A stretch of DNA of 64,000 nucleotides from Oscillospiraceae bacterium (GCA_017829075.1 JAGAJA010000061.1:1-64000); one strand, 5' to 3'; counted from the first letter of the stretch, positions 27,820 through 37,139 are shown. The notes: a model not told the origin generated them from the sequence alone. Translations and numbers: made by a program.

Positions 27820-28560
27820 ATGATCACTTTGGATAAATGGTTCGTTTCCTATGATGGAATAGGATATACGGCGAACGGAATAGTTTATGGACACACAAGC
27901 CCGCGTTGTCTTGACGGAACCGAGATCCACACCTCCCTTATTGAAAGCGCTGAGGTCGATGACAATGAGATCACACTGTTCACGCTAAATTCCGAGTATC
28001 ATGTATCCATTGACGAGATGGACTGCGACTGTTATGACCCGTGGCGTTCGCTGCGGCTGTTTGAGAGGTTTGCTCGGAATTTCGGTATTGAAAGCTGTAT
28101 TCCGGAGGTTCGGGAGCATTATCTTTCGCTTGAAAAAAAGCTTTTGCAGATGAAGCAGGATATCTCTTCACGCCTTCCGGAAAACTCCATATACCTGGAG
28201 TTCTCAGATGAATGTGAATTTTATTTCAAGCTGGGATTGTTCAAGAGCGCTGCGGGTACAACGGAATTCCTGCCTAGGATAACTGATTTTGATACCGACC
28301 GTGGTAAGCTGATAGCTATAATCAACTATGCAGTGGAATACTATCCCTATAACGGCGGCAACATTGAGTTCCTGTCACATTCTTCTGCAACGCTTCCTGA
28401 CGGCGCTCTGCTTGGAATTATCCGCAACAGCGGCAGTACCGCGCTCAACATAAAGTTCAGTTGGGGGAATACTGTTATAGCTGCGCCTGACAGTGAACTG
28501 CATATAATTTCCGGAATGGGAGGGCAGCTTCCGCTGACCTGTACCACGCAGGATTTTTAA
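27820..28560 (+). CDS. Hypothetical protein downstream of GH3
   Basis: 246 residues, soluble and acidic, with no signal or membrane segment and no recognised domain. It starts after AAGGAGAUAAU 28 bases past the GH3 stop and leads into deoC 16 bases later, so it is probably cotranscribed. The C-terminal half has short beta-strand-like repeats. I do not recognise a family. Confidence 0.75.
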   Translation: MITLDKWFVSYDGIGYTANGIVYGHTSPRCLDGTEIHTSLIESAEVDDNEITLFTLNSEYHVSIDEMDCDCYDPWRSLRLFERFARNFGIESCIPEVREHYLSLEKKLLQMKQDISSRLPENSIYLEFSDECEFYFKLGLFKSAAGTTEFLPRITDFDTDRGKLIAIINYAVEYYPYNGGNIEFLSHSSATLPDGALLGIIRNSGSTALNIKFSWGNTVIAAPDSELHIISGMGGQLPLTCTTQDF

Positions 28561-28576
28561 GAAAAGAGGACTAGAA

Positions 28577-29233
28577 ATGACGAACAGTGAAATTCTTTCA
28601 CATATAGACCACACGCTGCTCCGTGCAACTTCAACCGCGTCGGAGATAGACGCTCTTTGTGAGGAAGCAGTGCGGCTGAAAACCGCCAGCGTATGTATTC
28701 CTCCTGCATATGTCGCTCATGTAAGGGACAGGTTTCCGGGGCTTAATATCTGTACTGTCATCGGATTTCCTCTGGGATATAACACAACGGCTGTCAAGTG
28801 TTATGAAACTCAGGACGCAGTAAATAACGGCGCTTCTGAGATCGACATGGTTATAAATCTCGGCATGGTGAAAAACGGTGATTTCGCTGGAGTTGAAGCC
28901 GAGATATCAGCCGTGAAGAAAGCCTGTGGAGGTAAGCTGCTCAAGGTTATAATCGAAACCTGCTATCTCACTGATGACGAGAAAATAAAGCTGTGCGGCT
29001 GTGTGACCCGCGCAGGTGCGGATTTCATAAAGACATCTACCGGATTTGGAACAGCCGGCGCAACGATCGAAGATATTCGTCTGTTTAAGCAGAATATCGG
29101 AGAAAACGTAAGAATGAAAGCCGCTGGCGGTGTTCAGTCGCGTGAAGACCTTGAGATGTTCCTTGAAGCCGGTTGTGATCGTATCGGCACAAGCAGGACG
29201 CTCAAAATGCTTCCAGAGGACGGAACATACTGA
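28577..29233 (+). CDS. deoC: Deoxyribose-phosphate aldolase
   Basis: 218 residues, normal length for DeoC. Schiff-base Lys152 in DFIKTSTGFG, Asp90 in ASEIDMVINLG and the phosphate-binding AAGGVQ match the family. It cleaves 2-deoxyribose-5-phosphate into glyceraldehyde-3-phosphate and acetaldehyde. Followed by phosphopentomutase, which makes the substrate, so the pair catabolises deoxynucleosides. Confidence 0.95.
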   Translation: MTNSEILSHIDHTLLRATSTASEIDALCEEAVRLKTASVCIPPAYVAHVRDRFPGLNICTVIGFPLGYNTTAVKCYETQDAVNNGASEIDMVINLGMVKNGDFAGVEAEISAVKKACGGKLLKVIIETCYLTDDEKIKLCGCVTRAGADFIKTSTGFGTAGATIEDIRLFKQNIGENVRMKAAGGVQSREDLEMFLEAGCDRIGTSRTLKMLPEDGTY

Positions 29234-29293
29234 TCCGGTCAACAGACATTGCTTAATAACATCACTAAAAGCCTGTGTGAAGAGGTGGTAAAA

Positions 29294-30457
29294 ATGACAA
29301 AACGTGTATTTCTGATAGTACTCGACAGCTTTGGCGTCGGTGAAATGCCGGACGCTGCGGATTTCGGCGATAAGGGCGCAAATACGCTGCGTTCCTGTTT
29401 CAATACCGGGAAGCTGTGTGTTCCGAATATGCAGCGACTTGGACTTTTCAATATTGAGGGTGTAGCTGTTGGAGAAAGAGCCTCTGCGCCTGTGGGAGCG
29501 TATCTCCGCATCTCCGAAAGCTCTAAGGGTAAGGATACCACAACAGGACACTGGGAAATTGCCGGAATTACTTCAGAAAAACCATTCCCGACGTTTCCAG
29601 ACGGATTTCCGAACGAGGTTATAGAGAAATTCAAATCGGCAACCGGCAGGGGAGTGCTTTGCAACAAACCATACAGCGGTACAAAGGTAATCGCGGACTA
29701 CGGCGAGGAGCATATCCGTACAGGCGATCTCATTGTGTATACCTCCGCAGACAGTGTTTTCCAGATAGCGGCGCATGAATCAGTAGTTCCTGTGGAAACG
29801 CTGTACGAATACTGCCGTAAAGCGCGTGAGATCCTTGTCGGAGATTACGCAGTGGGGCGAGTTATCGCACGTCCGTTTGAGGGAGAGCACCCGTTTGTCA
29901 GAACTCCCAGAAGACACGATTTTTCACTTGTTCCACCAAAGGATACTGTGCTGGATCATCTTTCCCAGCAGGGCTTTGATGTAATCGGAATAGGAAAGAT
30001 TTACGACATATTTGCCGGTAAGGGTCTTACAAAGTACATCAGGGATATCGGTAATTTCTGCGATATGAACGAAACCTCAAGAATTCAGAGCATACCGTTT
30101 AACGGACTGTGCTTCACCAATCTTGTGGACTTCGATATGACGTTCGGACACCGCCGTAATCCGGAGGGATATGCGCAGGCTCTGAATGAGTTTGACGTGT
30201 GGCTTGGAGGATTTATGGATAAAATGCTTCCAGATGATGTTCTTATCATTACCGCAGATCACGGCTGCGATCCCTGCCACTCCGGAACAGATCACACCCG
30301 TGAATATATCCCGGCGATTATTTACGGTTCAGGAATAAAACCCATTGATCTTGGCACAAGAGCCTGCTTCGGTGATATCGGAGCCACCGTTCAGGAGCTG
30401 CTCGGAGCGAGCGGTGTTCTGGACGGAGAAAGCTTTGCAAATAAAATAATAAAATAA
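29294..30457 (+). CDS. deoB: Phosphopentomutase
   Basis: 387 residues from the ATG at 29294, preceded by GAGGUGGU; an upstream in-frame ATG at 29249 has no ribosome site. Metal-binding motifs of the alkaline-phosphatase fold: LDSFGVGEMPDA at the N-terminus, DTTTGHWEI and ITADHGCDP with DHTREYIP. It interconverts (deoxy)ribose-1-phosphate and 5-phosphate. Operon with deoC. Confidence 0.95.
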   Translation: MTKRVFLIVLDSFGVGEMPDAADFGDKGANTLRSCFNTGKLCVPNMQRLGLFNIEGVAVGERASAPVGAYLRISESSKGKDTTTGHWEIAGITSEKPFPTFPDGFPNEVIEKFKSATGRGVLCNKPYSGTKVIADYGEEHIRTGDLIVYTSADSVFQIAAHESVVPVETLYEYCRKAREILVGDYAVGRVIARPFEGEHPFVRTPRRHDFSLVPPKDTVLDHLSQQGFDVIGIGKIYDIFAGKGLTKYIRDIGNFCDMNETSRIQSIPFNGLCFTNLVDFDMTFGHRRNPEGYAQALNEFDVWLGGFMDKMLPDDVLIITADHGCDPCHSGTDHTREYIPAIIYGSGIKPIDLGTRACFGDIGATVQELLGASGVLDGESFANKIIK

Positions 30458-30467
30458 GGAGCATAAT

Positions 30468-31235
30468 ATGAACGGAGAAGTATCACAGATTTGCCGTATC
30501 ACCGCTGCCGCAAGAGCGGCGCTGAGGGACGATACGGAGCTTAATTTCACACCGCTGAAGTATGAAGGCAGCACGACATTCAATTTCTGCGACCGCAAAA
30601 AGACAGGTGCGCCGCTCTTCCGTGCGAAAGATCCGGCGGATTGGTTTTCACATCTCAAAAAAGAGGGAATCTCCAATATCTTTATGGTTATGGGACTGAA
30701 AGCGGATCGCAGAGTTCTCGGATTTGCGAATAATGCCTCCACAACTCTTTTTGTGCGCTATGCGGACAACACAGTCACCCGGTTTGTGCCTCACTGGACT
30801 TTCAACAATGAAACAAATCTTTGGAGTATTCAGTATACCGAGTATCTCGCGGAGGGCGCTCCCGAAACAGATCCAGAGTATCGCAACGAAAGCTCTCTCA
30901 TGGGCGCGACACTTAAGGATATCGCAGAGCTTGCAGATCAGCTTGAAGCGCCGTCATTTGCCAAGACATTCAGAAAGGCTGCGGATATTCTGAACGGAGA
31001 CGTTGTTCCTCGGTTAAAAGAGGGCGCTGTAAAGCCTCTCATTCCGGAGGACAGAATGAAGTATTACCTTGCCGCGGACGTTGCCGATGTTTTCGGAGCA
31101 ATGGGAAGCTGGAACGATACTCCCGCTGCGGCTGCCCACGAAAAGGGACTGGATAGAGATTATATAACGCTTTCTGAAAGGCTTATATACTCAATCCGTC
31201 TTATGACAATGTATGCGGTTAATTTCCCGATATGA
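30468..31235 (+). CDS. Conserved hypothetical protein
   Basis: 255 residues, soluble, no signal peptide. Recognisable features are only a conserved-looking centre (RFVPHWTFNNETNLWSIQYT) and a helical C-terminus ending with SIRLMTMYAVNFPI. It starts 11 bases after deoB behind AAGGAG, so it is in the deo transcript, but nothing ties it to nucleoside use. Confidence 0.75.
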   Translation: MNGEVSQICRITAAARAALRDDTELNFTPLKYEGSTTFNFCDRKKTGAPLFRAKDPADWFSHLKKEGISNIFMVMGLKADRRVLGFANNASTTLFVRYADNTVTRFVPHWTFNNETNLWSIQYTEYLAEGAPETDPEYRNESSLMGATLKDIAELADQLEAPSFAKTFRKAADILNGDVVPRLKEGAVKPLIPEDRMKYYLAADVADVFGAMGSWNDTPAAAAHEKGLDRDYITLSERLIYSIRLMTMYAVNFPI

Positions 31236-31276
31236 GCGGCGGGTAACAAATCCTCACAAAAGAAAGGTGAAACAAT

Positions 31277-32104
31277 ATGAGTGAATGTACACATGACTGC
31301 GGAAGCTGTTCCGCAAGCTGCTCCGAGAGGACGCAGGAAAGCCTGATAGCTAAACCCCACGAAGAAAGCCATATCAAAAAGGTTATCGGCGTTGTAAGCG
31401 GAAAGGGTGGCGTAGGAAAGTCGCTTGTTACTTCCATGTCGGCGGTAATGATGAACCGCAGGGGATACCGGACTGCGGTTCTGGACGCTGATATAACAGG
31501 TCCGTCGATCCCGCAGGCTTTCGGACTTCATGACAAAGCGCAGGGAAGTGAAAATGCTATTTACCCTGTGATCACTGAAACCGGAATTAAGGTGATGTCG
31601 GTCAATCTGCTGCTGCCGGACGAAACAGATCCTGTTATTTGGCGCGGCCCGATAATCGCCGGCACTGCAAAGCAGTTCTGGACAGACGTTGCATGGGGCG
31701 ATGTGGACTATATGTTCGTGGATATGCCTCCGGGAACCGGCGATGTTCCGCTGACGGTGTTCCAGTCGATACCGCTGGACGGTATCATTGTGGTAACATC
31801 TCCGCAGGAGCTTGTTTCGATGATCGTCGGAAAGGCTGTGAAAATGGCTGAGATGATGAATGTTCCGATCATCGGACTGGTAGAAAATATGAGCTACGCT
31901 GTATGTCCCGATTGCGGAAAGCACCTCAGCGTATTCGGGTGCAGCCACATTGACGAAACCGCGCAGAAATTCGGTCTAAAGGTTCTTGCAAAGCTACCGA
32001 TCAATCCGGAGCTTGCGGTAAGAGTTGACAATGGCTCGGTTGAGGGCTTCAACTGTCCTGAAGCGGAAGCAATTGCTGACGCTGCGGAGGGCTTCTGCAA
32101 ATGA
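31277..32104 (+). CDS. Mrp/NBP35-type ATP-binding iron-sulfur carrier
   Basis: 275 residues. An N-terminal Cys cluster (CTHDCGSCSASC, 4-15), then the ParA/MinD-like fold with deviant Walker A GKGGVGKS (~42-49) and a C-terminal CPDCGK motif. Mrp/ApbC proteins bind and transfer 4Fe-4S clusters in an ATP-dependent way. It overlaps the next gene by four bases (ATGA). Confidence 0.93.
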   Translation: MSECTHDCGSCSASCSERTQESLIAKPHEESHIKKVIGVVSGKGGVGKSLVTSMSAVMMNRRGYRTAVLDADITGPSIPQAFGLHDKAQGSENAIYPVITETGIKVMSVNLLLPDETDPVIWRGPIIAGTAKQFWTDVAWGDVDYMFVDMPPGTGDVPLTVFQSIPLDGIIVVTSPQELVSMIVGKAVKMAEMMNVPIIGLVENMSYAVCPDCGKHLSVFGCSHIDETAQKFGLKVLAKLPINPELAVRVDNGSVEGFNCPEAEAIADAAEGFCK

Positions 32105-32559
32105 GCAAGCGCGGAGATAAGGCTTATGAGCTTTTCATGAGCGGCTACAACTGCTCTCAGGCAGTCGCAGGAGCGTTTTCGGACGTTCTTGGAATGGATT
32201 TTGAAACCGTTGTGAAGTTAGGTTCTGGCTTTGGCGGTGGAATGGGCAGAATGCGCGAGGTCTGCGGTACATTTTCCGGGATTGTTATGGTGGTGAGTAT
32301 GCTGTACGGCTATTCCGACCCGAAGGACAATTCCACAAAAACAGGGCTTTACGGCAGAATTCAGGAGATTGCGGAGCAGTTCCGCCGGGACAATGGCAGC
32401 ATAATCTGCAAGGAGCTTCTTGGTCTTTCAAAGCCGGAGGGTTCTCCAGTTCCGGAGCAGCGAACCTCTGAGTACTACAAGAAGCGTCCCTGTCCGGAGC
32501 TTTGCAGATATGCGGCGGATATTCTGGAAAAGTATATCGCGGAGCACCCGGTCAAATAA
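32101..32559 (+). CDS. C_GCAxxG_C_C family protein
   Basis: 152 residues with the family pattern: CSQAVAGAF near the N-terminus, GSGFGGGMGRMREVCG in the middle and two late cysteines (ICKEL, CPELC). The cysteines are thought to bind metal or a redox centre; function unknown. Cotranscribed with the Mrp ATPase, a frequent pairing. Ends at a terminator at 32573. Confidence 0.9.
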   Translation: MSKRGDKAYELFMSGYNCSQAVAGAFSDVLGMDFETVVKLGSGFGGGMGRMREVCGTFSGIVMVVSMLYGYSDPKDNSTKTGLYGRIQEIAEQFRRDNGSIICKELLGLSKPEGSPVPEQRTSEYYKKRPCPELCRYAADILEKYIAEHPVK

Positions 32560-32572
32560 GCATAATAAATTA

Positions 32573-32605
32573 AGCCTGAAAAGTAAACACTTCTCAGGCT
32601 TTTTT
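32573..32605. terminator. Terminator between converging genes
   Basis: AGCCTGA (32573-32579) pairs with TCAGGCT (32594-32600) followed by five T, with an inner AGT/ACT pair. It serves the forward Mrp operon. The same AGCCTGA...TCAGGCT stem recurs at 33571-33601. Confidence 0.75.
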
Positions 32606-32622
32606 CTGTTCAGATCAGAAAA

Positions 32623-33414
32623 TTATCCCCCAATAATCTTGGAGATGATATTAAATCCCATGACCACAAGTCCGAGAACCACCAAGACGATACCCGTTGC
32701 TCGGTTGAGTGTTTTCGGAGTGGCTTTGTTCGCGAAAACCGCCGCAATTCTCGCCCAGATGAGTGTAAACACAATGCAGAGCACCGTGACAAAAATATCT
32801 GGTGCGCCGCCCATTGCGAAGTGTGAAACTGAACCGGTGAGCGCGGTAAATGCCATAATGAAAACGCTTGTGCCGACAGCGGTTTTCAGTTCATAGCCAA
32901 GAACCGAGGTGAGGATAAGCAGCATCATCATTCCGCCGCCTGCGCCGATAAATCCACAGATAAATCCGACAACAACTCCGGCAACGATCGATTGAATAAG
33001 ACGTTTCTTAGGTGATACAGCTTTCATGTCGCTCTTTGTAGTCATGACTGGCTTTACGATAAATTTGATACCAAGCAGGAAAGTCATGAATACGGAAAAT
33101 CCGCCCATTGTAGCTGGAGGAAGCAGGCTTGAAACGTAGCTTCCCACTACTGTAAATGCAAGAACCGCGACCATCATAACAAGACCGTTTTTGATGTCGA
33201 GGTTCTTGTTTTTTCCATAGGTGTAAGCAGAAACCGCGCTGGCAAGCACGTCTGATGAAAGCGCAATTCCCACCGCAATATATGGGTCAATTCCAAGGAA
33301 TGTCGTCAGCATAGGAGTAATGACCGCCGCCGCGCTCATTCCGGCAAAGCCCGTACCAAGTCCTGCACCCATTCCGGCAAAGAACGTTACTAATATTGTA
33401 ATAAAAATCTCCAA
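32623..33414 (-). CDS. TauE/SafE-family sulfite/organosulfur exporter
   Basis: 263 residues with about eight membrane segments and two internally similar halves, each with a Gly-rich motif (GFAGMSAAAVITPMLTTFLG; GFIGAGGGMMMLLILTSVLG). This is the TauE/SafE fold, which moves small sulfur-containing or organic anions. Its own promoter lies at 33478-33506. Substrate unknown. Confidence 0.9.
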   Translation of the reverse strand: MEIFITILVTFFAGMGAGLGTGFAGMSAAAVITPMLTTFLGIDPYIAVGIALSSDVLASAVSAYTYGKNKNLDIKNGLVMMVAVLAFTVVGSYVSSLLPPATMGGFSVFMTFLLGIKFIVKPVMTTKSDMKAVSPKKRLIQSIVAGVVVGFICGFIGAGGGMMMLLILTSVLGYELKTAVGTSVFIMAFTALTGSVSHFAMGGAPDIFVTVLCIVFTLIWARIAAVFANKATPKTLNRATGIVLVVLGLVVMGFNIISKIIGG

Positions 33415-33477
33415 TTCTATTCCAGCTTTCTATATACTCTTTCTGGTTCTCTTCAACGACAGAAACTCAATAACCTT

Positions 33478-33506
33478 ATTATATCTCAATCATATGGTTT
33501 TGTCAA
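33478..33506 (-). promoter_or_regulatory. Consensus promoter of the TauE gene
   Basis: Reverse-strand TTGACA (33506-33501), a 17-nt spacer and TATAAT (33483-33478). Confidence 0.85.
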
Positions 33507-33570
33507 ATTCTCTTTTGTGAAATTTCACATTATTCTCGAATTGTGAATTAGATGTTGGCTAAAAAGATTG

Positions 33571-33605
33571 AGCCTGAGGAGAGTTGGCTTCTTCTCAGGC
33601 TTTTT
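33571..33605. terminator. Terminator with AGCCTGAG stem
   Basis: AGCCTGAG (33571-33578) pairs with CTCAGGCT (33594-33601), extended by AGA/TCT, then TTTTT. It lies between the TauE promoter and the end of the reverse fusion gene. No forward gene feeds it, so it is either used from the reverse strand or left over. Confidence 0.6.
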
Positions 33606-33648
33606 ATAGTATCTTACAGAAAAGGGGGTGTCAAATTGTCTGCACAAA

Positions 33649-35184
33649 TCAGGACTCTCGCCAATATTCTGAACCATCGCTTAATCTGTTTATCAGCTTT
33701 TGCTGAAACATTTCTCTGCGGATAGTTGCATAATCCGAAAAGGAAATATTTTGCAAAATAATTTCATTTACTTCTTTTTCGGTGTATTTTCTATCCTTTT
33801 CAAAACAGTCCGCTATCTTTGCGAGGGCTATGATCCTCAGAGAATTCTTGCGTGGATACTGCTTCAAACGACCCTTTGAATCATAAAATACAGACACCTT
33901 TTTTGAATTTGTGATCTGCATACTTAAATTACACAGTTTTTCATTCAATTCATCAATATGTTTTTCAAACCACGCAAGAAGTCTTGATGACATATCAGCC
34001 TGCTTCAAATAAATATATCTGTTCTTGGAGATTGAATCGTAATATTGACCGTAGAAATTGCAGACAGCCAAAAAGTAGTAGAATAGTTTCCCTGCGTTTT
34101 CTATATCATAGGTGTTTAGTGGATTGTATTCCATATATTCAGCAATATAGCGAATTAAAGCCTCTATATTGATTTCTCCCTGCTTGACTTCCGGCGCCAT
34201 AAAGACATAGGATCTGACGATCTCCCAGACATAGGGGTGCTTGCAGGCGCAAGTCCAGTCAACAATTCCATTTATCTTATCATCAAGCCAAATGAGCTGT
34301 GATATCATGTAATCGCCATGGGTGTTTCCGCAACTGAATTTGTTTATATCAAACTCATAGGCAGGCATAGACTCGACAATTCTCATATTGGAACGAATTG
34401 CATTTGCAATATCATTATCACCGTTATTTATAGCCTGCTGTAAAGTATCAATATAAGAATTCTTCATATATTCAGGTTTTCTGTGTGCCAAAAAATCACT
34501 GCCTATGCCGATAGGAATATTCTCCATATCCTTCATGGCTTTATGCACCTTTGCCAATAAAACTGCCGACGCTTTCTGCATATTCTCGGACGCTTCATTG
34601 TAGTCGTATGTGATACCCTCGTAGAAATGCTGAACGGTAAATCTTCTTCCGTTCTCATCTGTTGAAAGCATTTTGCCATGCTTATTGGAACTGAATCTGC
34701 AAGCAGGAATACCTTTCGTTAAAAGCATTTCACATACTTTTATCTCCATTTCGGGATGATTTATTTCATTATCCGTCGGATACTTTACAACATACTTATT
34801 GTCACCCGCAGTTACGAAATAGGTTAATCCACCTGCACCATTCTCAGAGGTTTCCATTGTTTGGATCTCAATGTCATAGAGTTTGTATATGCGCATTCGC
34901 AATTGTTCGAATTCTAATTGCTTAACCAATTCCAGACGTGACATATCTATCAGACTCATCAGTTCCAAAATCGGTATAGATTCTCCTGCCAATAATTCAT
35001 TGACTGTTATACCAAGTATCCGACACAAGGGTTCCATATAAACAACTTCAGGGAGTCCGTTCCCACACTCCCACTTTGAAACCGTCTTTTCGCTTATTCC
35101 TAATCTTGCCGCAATGTCTTTTTGTAAAAAACCATGTTCTTTTCTGCGCTCGGCAATAAATTTTCCTATCTTAATTTGATTCAT
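33649..35184 (-). CDS. XRE regulator-phosphotransferase-DUF2087 fusion protein
   Basis: 511 residues in three parts. Residues 5-60 are a Cro/CI helix-turn-helix (LQKDIAARLGISEKTVSKWE). Residues ~100-400 are an aminoglycoside/choline-kinase-like phosphotransferase: a Lys in KYVVKYP, catalytic loop THGDYMISQLIW and metal-binding NGIVDW. Residues ~440-508 match DUF2087 (YTEKEVNEI ... DYATIRREM ... YW). It reads like a regulator whose sensing part is a kinase-like fold, or a kinase that controls its own expression. The canonical loop HGDxxxxN is altered (no Asn in YMISQ), so catalysis is uncertain. Own consensus promoter at 35295. Confidence 0.82.
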   Translation of the reverse strand: MNQIKIGKFIAERRKEHGFLQKDIAARLGISEKTVSKWECGNGLPEVVYMEPLCRILGITVNELLAGESIPILELMSLIDMSRLELVKQLEFEQLRMRIYKLYDIEIQTMETSENGAGGLTYFVTAGDNKYVVKYPTDNEINHPEMEIKVCEMLLTKGIPACRFSSNKHGKMLSTDENGRRFTVQHFYEGITYDYNEASENMQKASAVLLAKVHKAMKDMENIPIGIGSDFLAHRKPEYMKNSYIDTLQQAINNGDNDIANAIRSNMRIVESMPAYEFDINKFSCGNTHGDYMISQLIWLDDKINGIVDWTCACKHPYVWEIVRSYVFMAPEVKQGEINIEALIRYIAEYMEYNPLNTYDIENAGKLFYYFLAVCNFYGQYYDSISKNRYIYLKQADMSSRLLAWFEKHIDELNEKLCNLSMQITNSKKVSVFYDSKGRLKQYPRKNSLRIIALAKIADCFEKDRKYTEKEVNEIILQNISFSDYATIRREMFQQKLINRLSDGSEYWRES

Positions 35185-35294
35185 TGTCTTACTCCATTCA
35201 TAGTTTCTGATGATTTTTATTCTTGCAGAATAATTATACCATTTTACAATATGAATTGGAACCCACGCTCCGTAGGATGAATGTCGTTTAGTAT

Positions 35295-35323
35295 ATTATA
35301 TCAATAAACATTTAAAAAGTCAA
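35295..35323 (-). promoter_or_regulatory. Promoter of the XRE-phosphotransferase gene
   Basis: Reverse-strand TTGACT (35323-35318), 17-nt spacer and TATAAT (35300-35295), about 110 bases before the start. The leader between them is otherwise featureless. Confidence 0.75.
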
Positions 35324-35333
35324 TGAATAAAAA

Positions 35334-35373
35334 CAAAGCCAATTTTAACATATTACATTAAAAATTGGCTTTG
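35334..35373. terminator. Bidirectional terminator upstream of the fusion gene
   Basis: CAAAGCCAATTTT (35334-35346) is exactly complementary to AAAATTGGCTTTG (35361-35373). It lies just past the iscU stop on the reverse strand and separates the isc operon from the fusion gene. Confidence 0.7.
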
Positions 35374-35415
35374 TAAATTCTATAATTTCGCACTCGAGAG
35401 GGGAAGGGGAGAGGT

Positions 35416-35844
35416 TTATTCTCCGCAGTGCTCGCAGTCGTGCTTTTCCTTAAATAACTCCGGATCGTAAGAGATTCCGTTCTTGTCGTAGTAATCCTTG
35501 ACTGCTGCCTTTACTGCTTCTTCCGCAAGAACAGAGCAGTGGATCTTGTGAGCAGGAAGTCCGTCAAGAGCCTCAACTACTGCCTTGTTAGTAAGCTCTA
35601 AAGCTTCGGAAACCGGCTTTCCCTTTATCATCTCGGTAGCCATTGAGCTGCTTGCGATAGCAGAGCCGCAGCCAAATGTGCTGAACTTGACATCGTCGAT
35701 AATCCCGTCCTTAATTTTAAGGAATATCTTCATGATATCGCCGCATTTTGCGTTGCCGACTTCACCTACGCCATCTGCGTCCTCAATTGTGCCGACATTA
35801 CGCGGGTGAGTAAAATGATCCATTACCTTTTCACTGTATAACAT
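35416..35844 (-). CDS. iscU: Iron-sulfur cluster scaffold IscU/NifU-like
   Basis: 142 residues from ATG at 35844. The three scaffold cysteines are present: Cys34 (AKCGD), Cys59 (TFGCGSA) and Cys103 (KIHCSVLAEEA), with Asp36 beside the first. A short tail adds CEHC (137-140), common in Clostridia NifU-like proteins and a possible extra metal site. It overlaps iscS by 14 bases, so the scaffold and its sulfur donor are made together. Confidence 0.95.
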   Translation of the reverse strand: MLYSEKVMDHFTHPRNVGTIEDADGVGEVGNAKCGDIMKIFLKIKDGIIDDVKFSTFGCGSAIASSSMATEMIKGKPVSEALELTNKAVVEALDGLPAHKIHCSVLAEEAVKAAVKDYYDKNGISYDPELFKEKHDCEHCGE

Positions 35845-37024
35845 AAGTTCTCTTGCCCTCCTGTAAATCCTGCCATACCGGAGAAATTCTGCGCAGGTAA
35901 TCAACTACCTCCGGAACAGCTTTTATAATTGCTTCGATTTCTTCTTCTGTATTATATTCGCACAGCGAAAGTCTGAGCGAACCGTGCGCGACATCGTGGA
36001 TCCTGCCGATAGCCAGAAGAACATGGCTTGGGTCGAGGGAGCCTGACGTGCAGGCAGAGCCGGAAGATGCGCATATTCCTTTCTGGTCGAGAAGCAGCAG
36101 AAGAGATTCTCCTTCAATTCCCTCAAAGCACATATTGACATTGCCGGGGAGCCGGTTATCTCGTGAACCGTTGAGAATTGAGTGGGGGATAGATGAAAGA
36201 CCCTCGATAAGTCTGTCGCGCAGCTTTGTTATTTTAGCCATATTGCTCTCAAGATTTTCTGTGGCTTCTTTTAAAGCTGCCGCCATACCGCATATTCCTG
36301 CGATATTCTCAGTTCCTGCGCGCTTTCCACGCTCCTGAGCGCCTCCCTCTATCAGAGTTGATACCAGAAGGCCTTTTCGTGCATACAGTGCACCCACTCC
36401 CTTTGGCCCGTGGAACTTATGTCCGGCAAGAGAAAGCATATCGCAGCCTATTTCAGCAACATTGACAGGGATATGACCGACTGCCTGAACTGCGTCTGTG
36501 TGGAAAAGGACGCCCTTTTCCTTGCATATTGCGGCGATTTCTTTGACAGGCTCAATTGTACCGATCTCGTTATTTGCCATCATAATTGTGACAAGAGCGG
36601 TATCCGGGCGAATTGCTTTTCTTACGTCCTCAGGATCAACTCTTCCTTCTCCGTCAACCGGAAGAAGTGTGATCTCATAGCCCTGCTTTTCAAGCCGTTT
36701 CAAGGAATGCAGAATTGCATGATGCTCGATCGCGTCTGATATAATGTGCTTTTTACCTTTTTTCGCTCCGATCTCCGCTGCTGTAAGCAGTGCCTGATTA
36801 TCTGCTTCGCTTCCTCCTCCTGTGAATATTATCTCTTTTGGATCACAGCCAAGACACTCTGCAACAGTTTTTCTGGCATTGAACAGCGCTTCGGCAGCAG
36901 CTTGTCCGACGCTATGCAGGGAGGAGGGATTGCCGTACTGCTCCTCAAGATAGGGCATCATTGCATTCAGGGCTGTTTTGCTCATCTTTGTGGTTGCAGC
37001 ATTGTCGGCATATATTGCAGTCAT
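35831..37024 (-). CDS. iscS: Cysteine desulfurase (IscS/NifS)
   Basis: 397 residues from the ATG at 37024 (GGUGAA upstream; an in-frame start at 37096 would lie in the promoter region). PLP lysine in SLAGHKFHGPKG and the persulfide Cys in SSGSACTSG are present, with the N-terminal YADNAATT. It takes sulfur from cysteine and passes it to IscU encoded next. No iscR gene is adjacent, but an Rrf2-like palindrome overlies the promoter start. Confidence 0.95.
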   Translation of the reverse strand: MTAIYADNAATTKMSKTALNAMMPYLEEQYGNPSSLHSVGQAAAEALFNARKTVAECLGCDPKEIIFTGGGSEADNQALLTAAEIGAKKGKKHIISDAIEHHAILHSLKRLEKQGYEITLLPVDGEGRVDPEDVRKAIRPDTALVTIMMANNEIGTIEPVKEIAAICKEKGVLFHTDAVQAVGHIPVNVAEIGCDMLSLAGHKFHGPKGVGALYARKGLLVSTLIEGGAQERGKRAGTENIAGICGMAAALKEATENLESNMAKITKLRDRLIEGLSSIPHSILNGSRDNRLPGNVNMCFEGIEGESLLLLLDQKGICASSGSACTSGSLDPSHVLLAIGRIHDVAHGSLRLSLCEYNTEEEIEAIIKAVPEVVDYLRRISPVWQDLQEGKRTYVIQ

Positions 37025-37083
37025 AAATTCACCATTCTTTCTGAAAATGCTGTACTTTATCCATAGAAAATATATTTTACTTT

Positions 37084-37130
37084 TCCTATCGGACAAGTAG
37101 GATTATATCATATTATTTGAATTTTGTCAA
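37084..37130 (-). promoter_or_regulatory. iscSU promoter with IscR/Rrf2-like palindrome
   Basis: Reverse-strand TTGACA (37130-37125), 17-nt spacer, TATAAT (37107-37102). Immediately downstream, TCCTA-N9-TAGGA (37102-37084) overlaps the last base of the -10 and the start site. This fits the style of Rrf2-family operators such as IscR and would repress iscSU when occupied (inference). Confidence 0.7.
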
Positions 37131-37139
37131 GACTATTTA

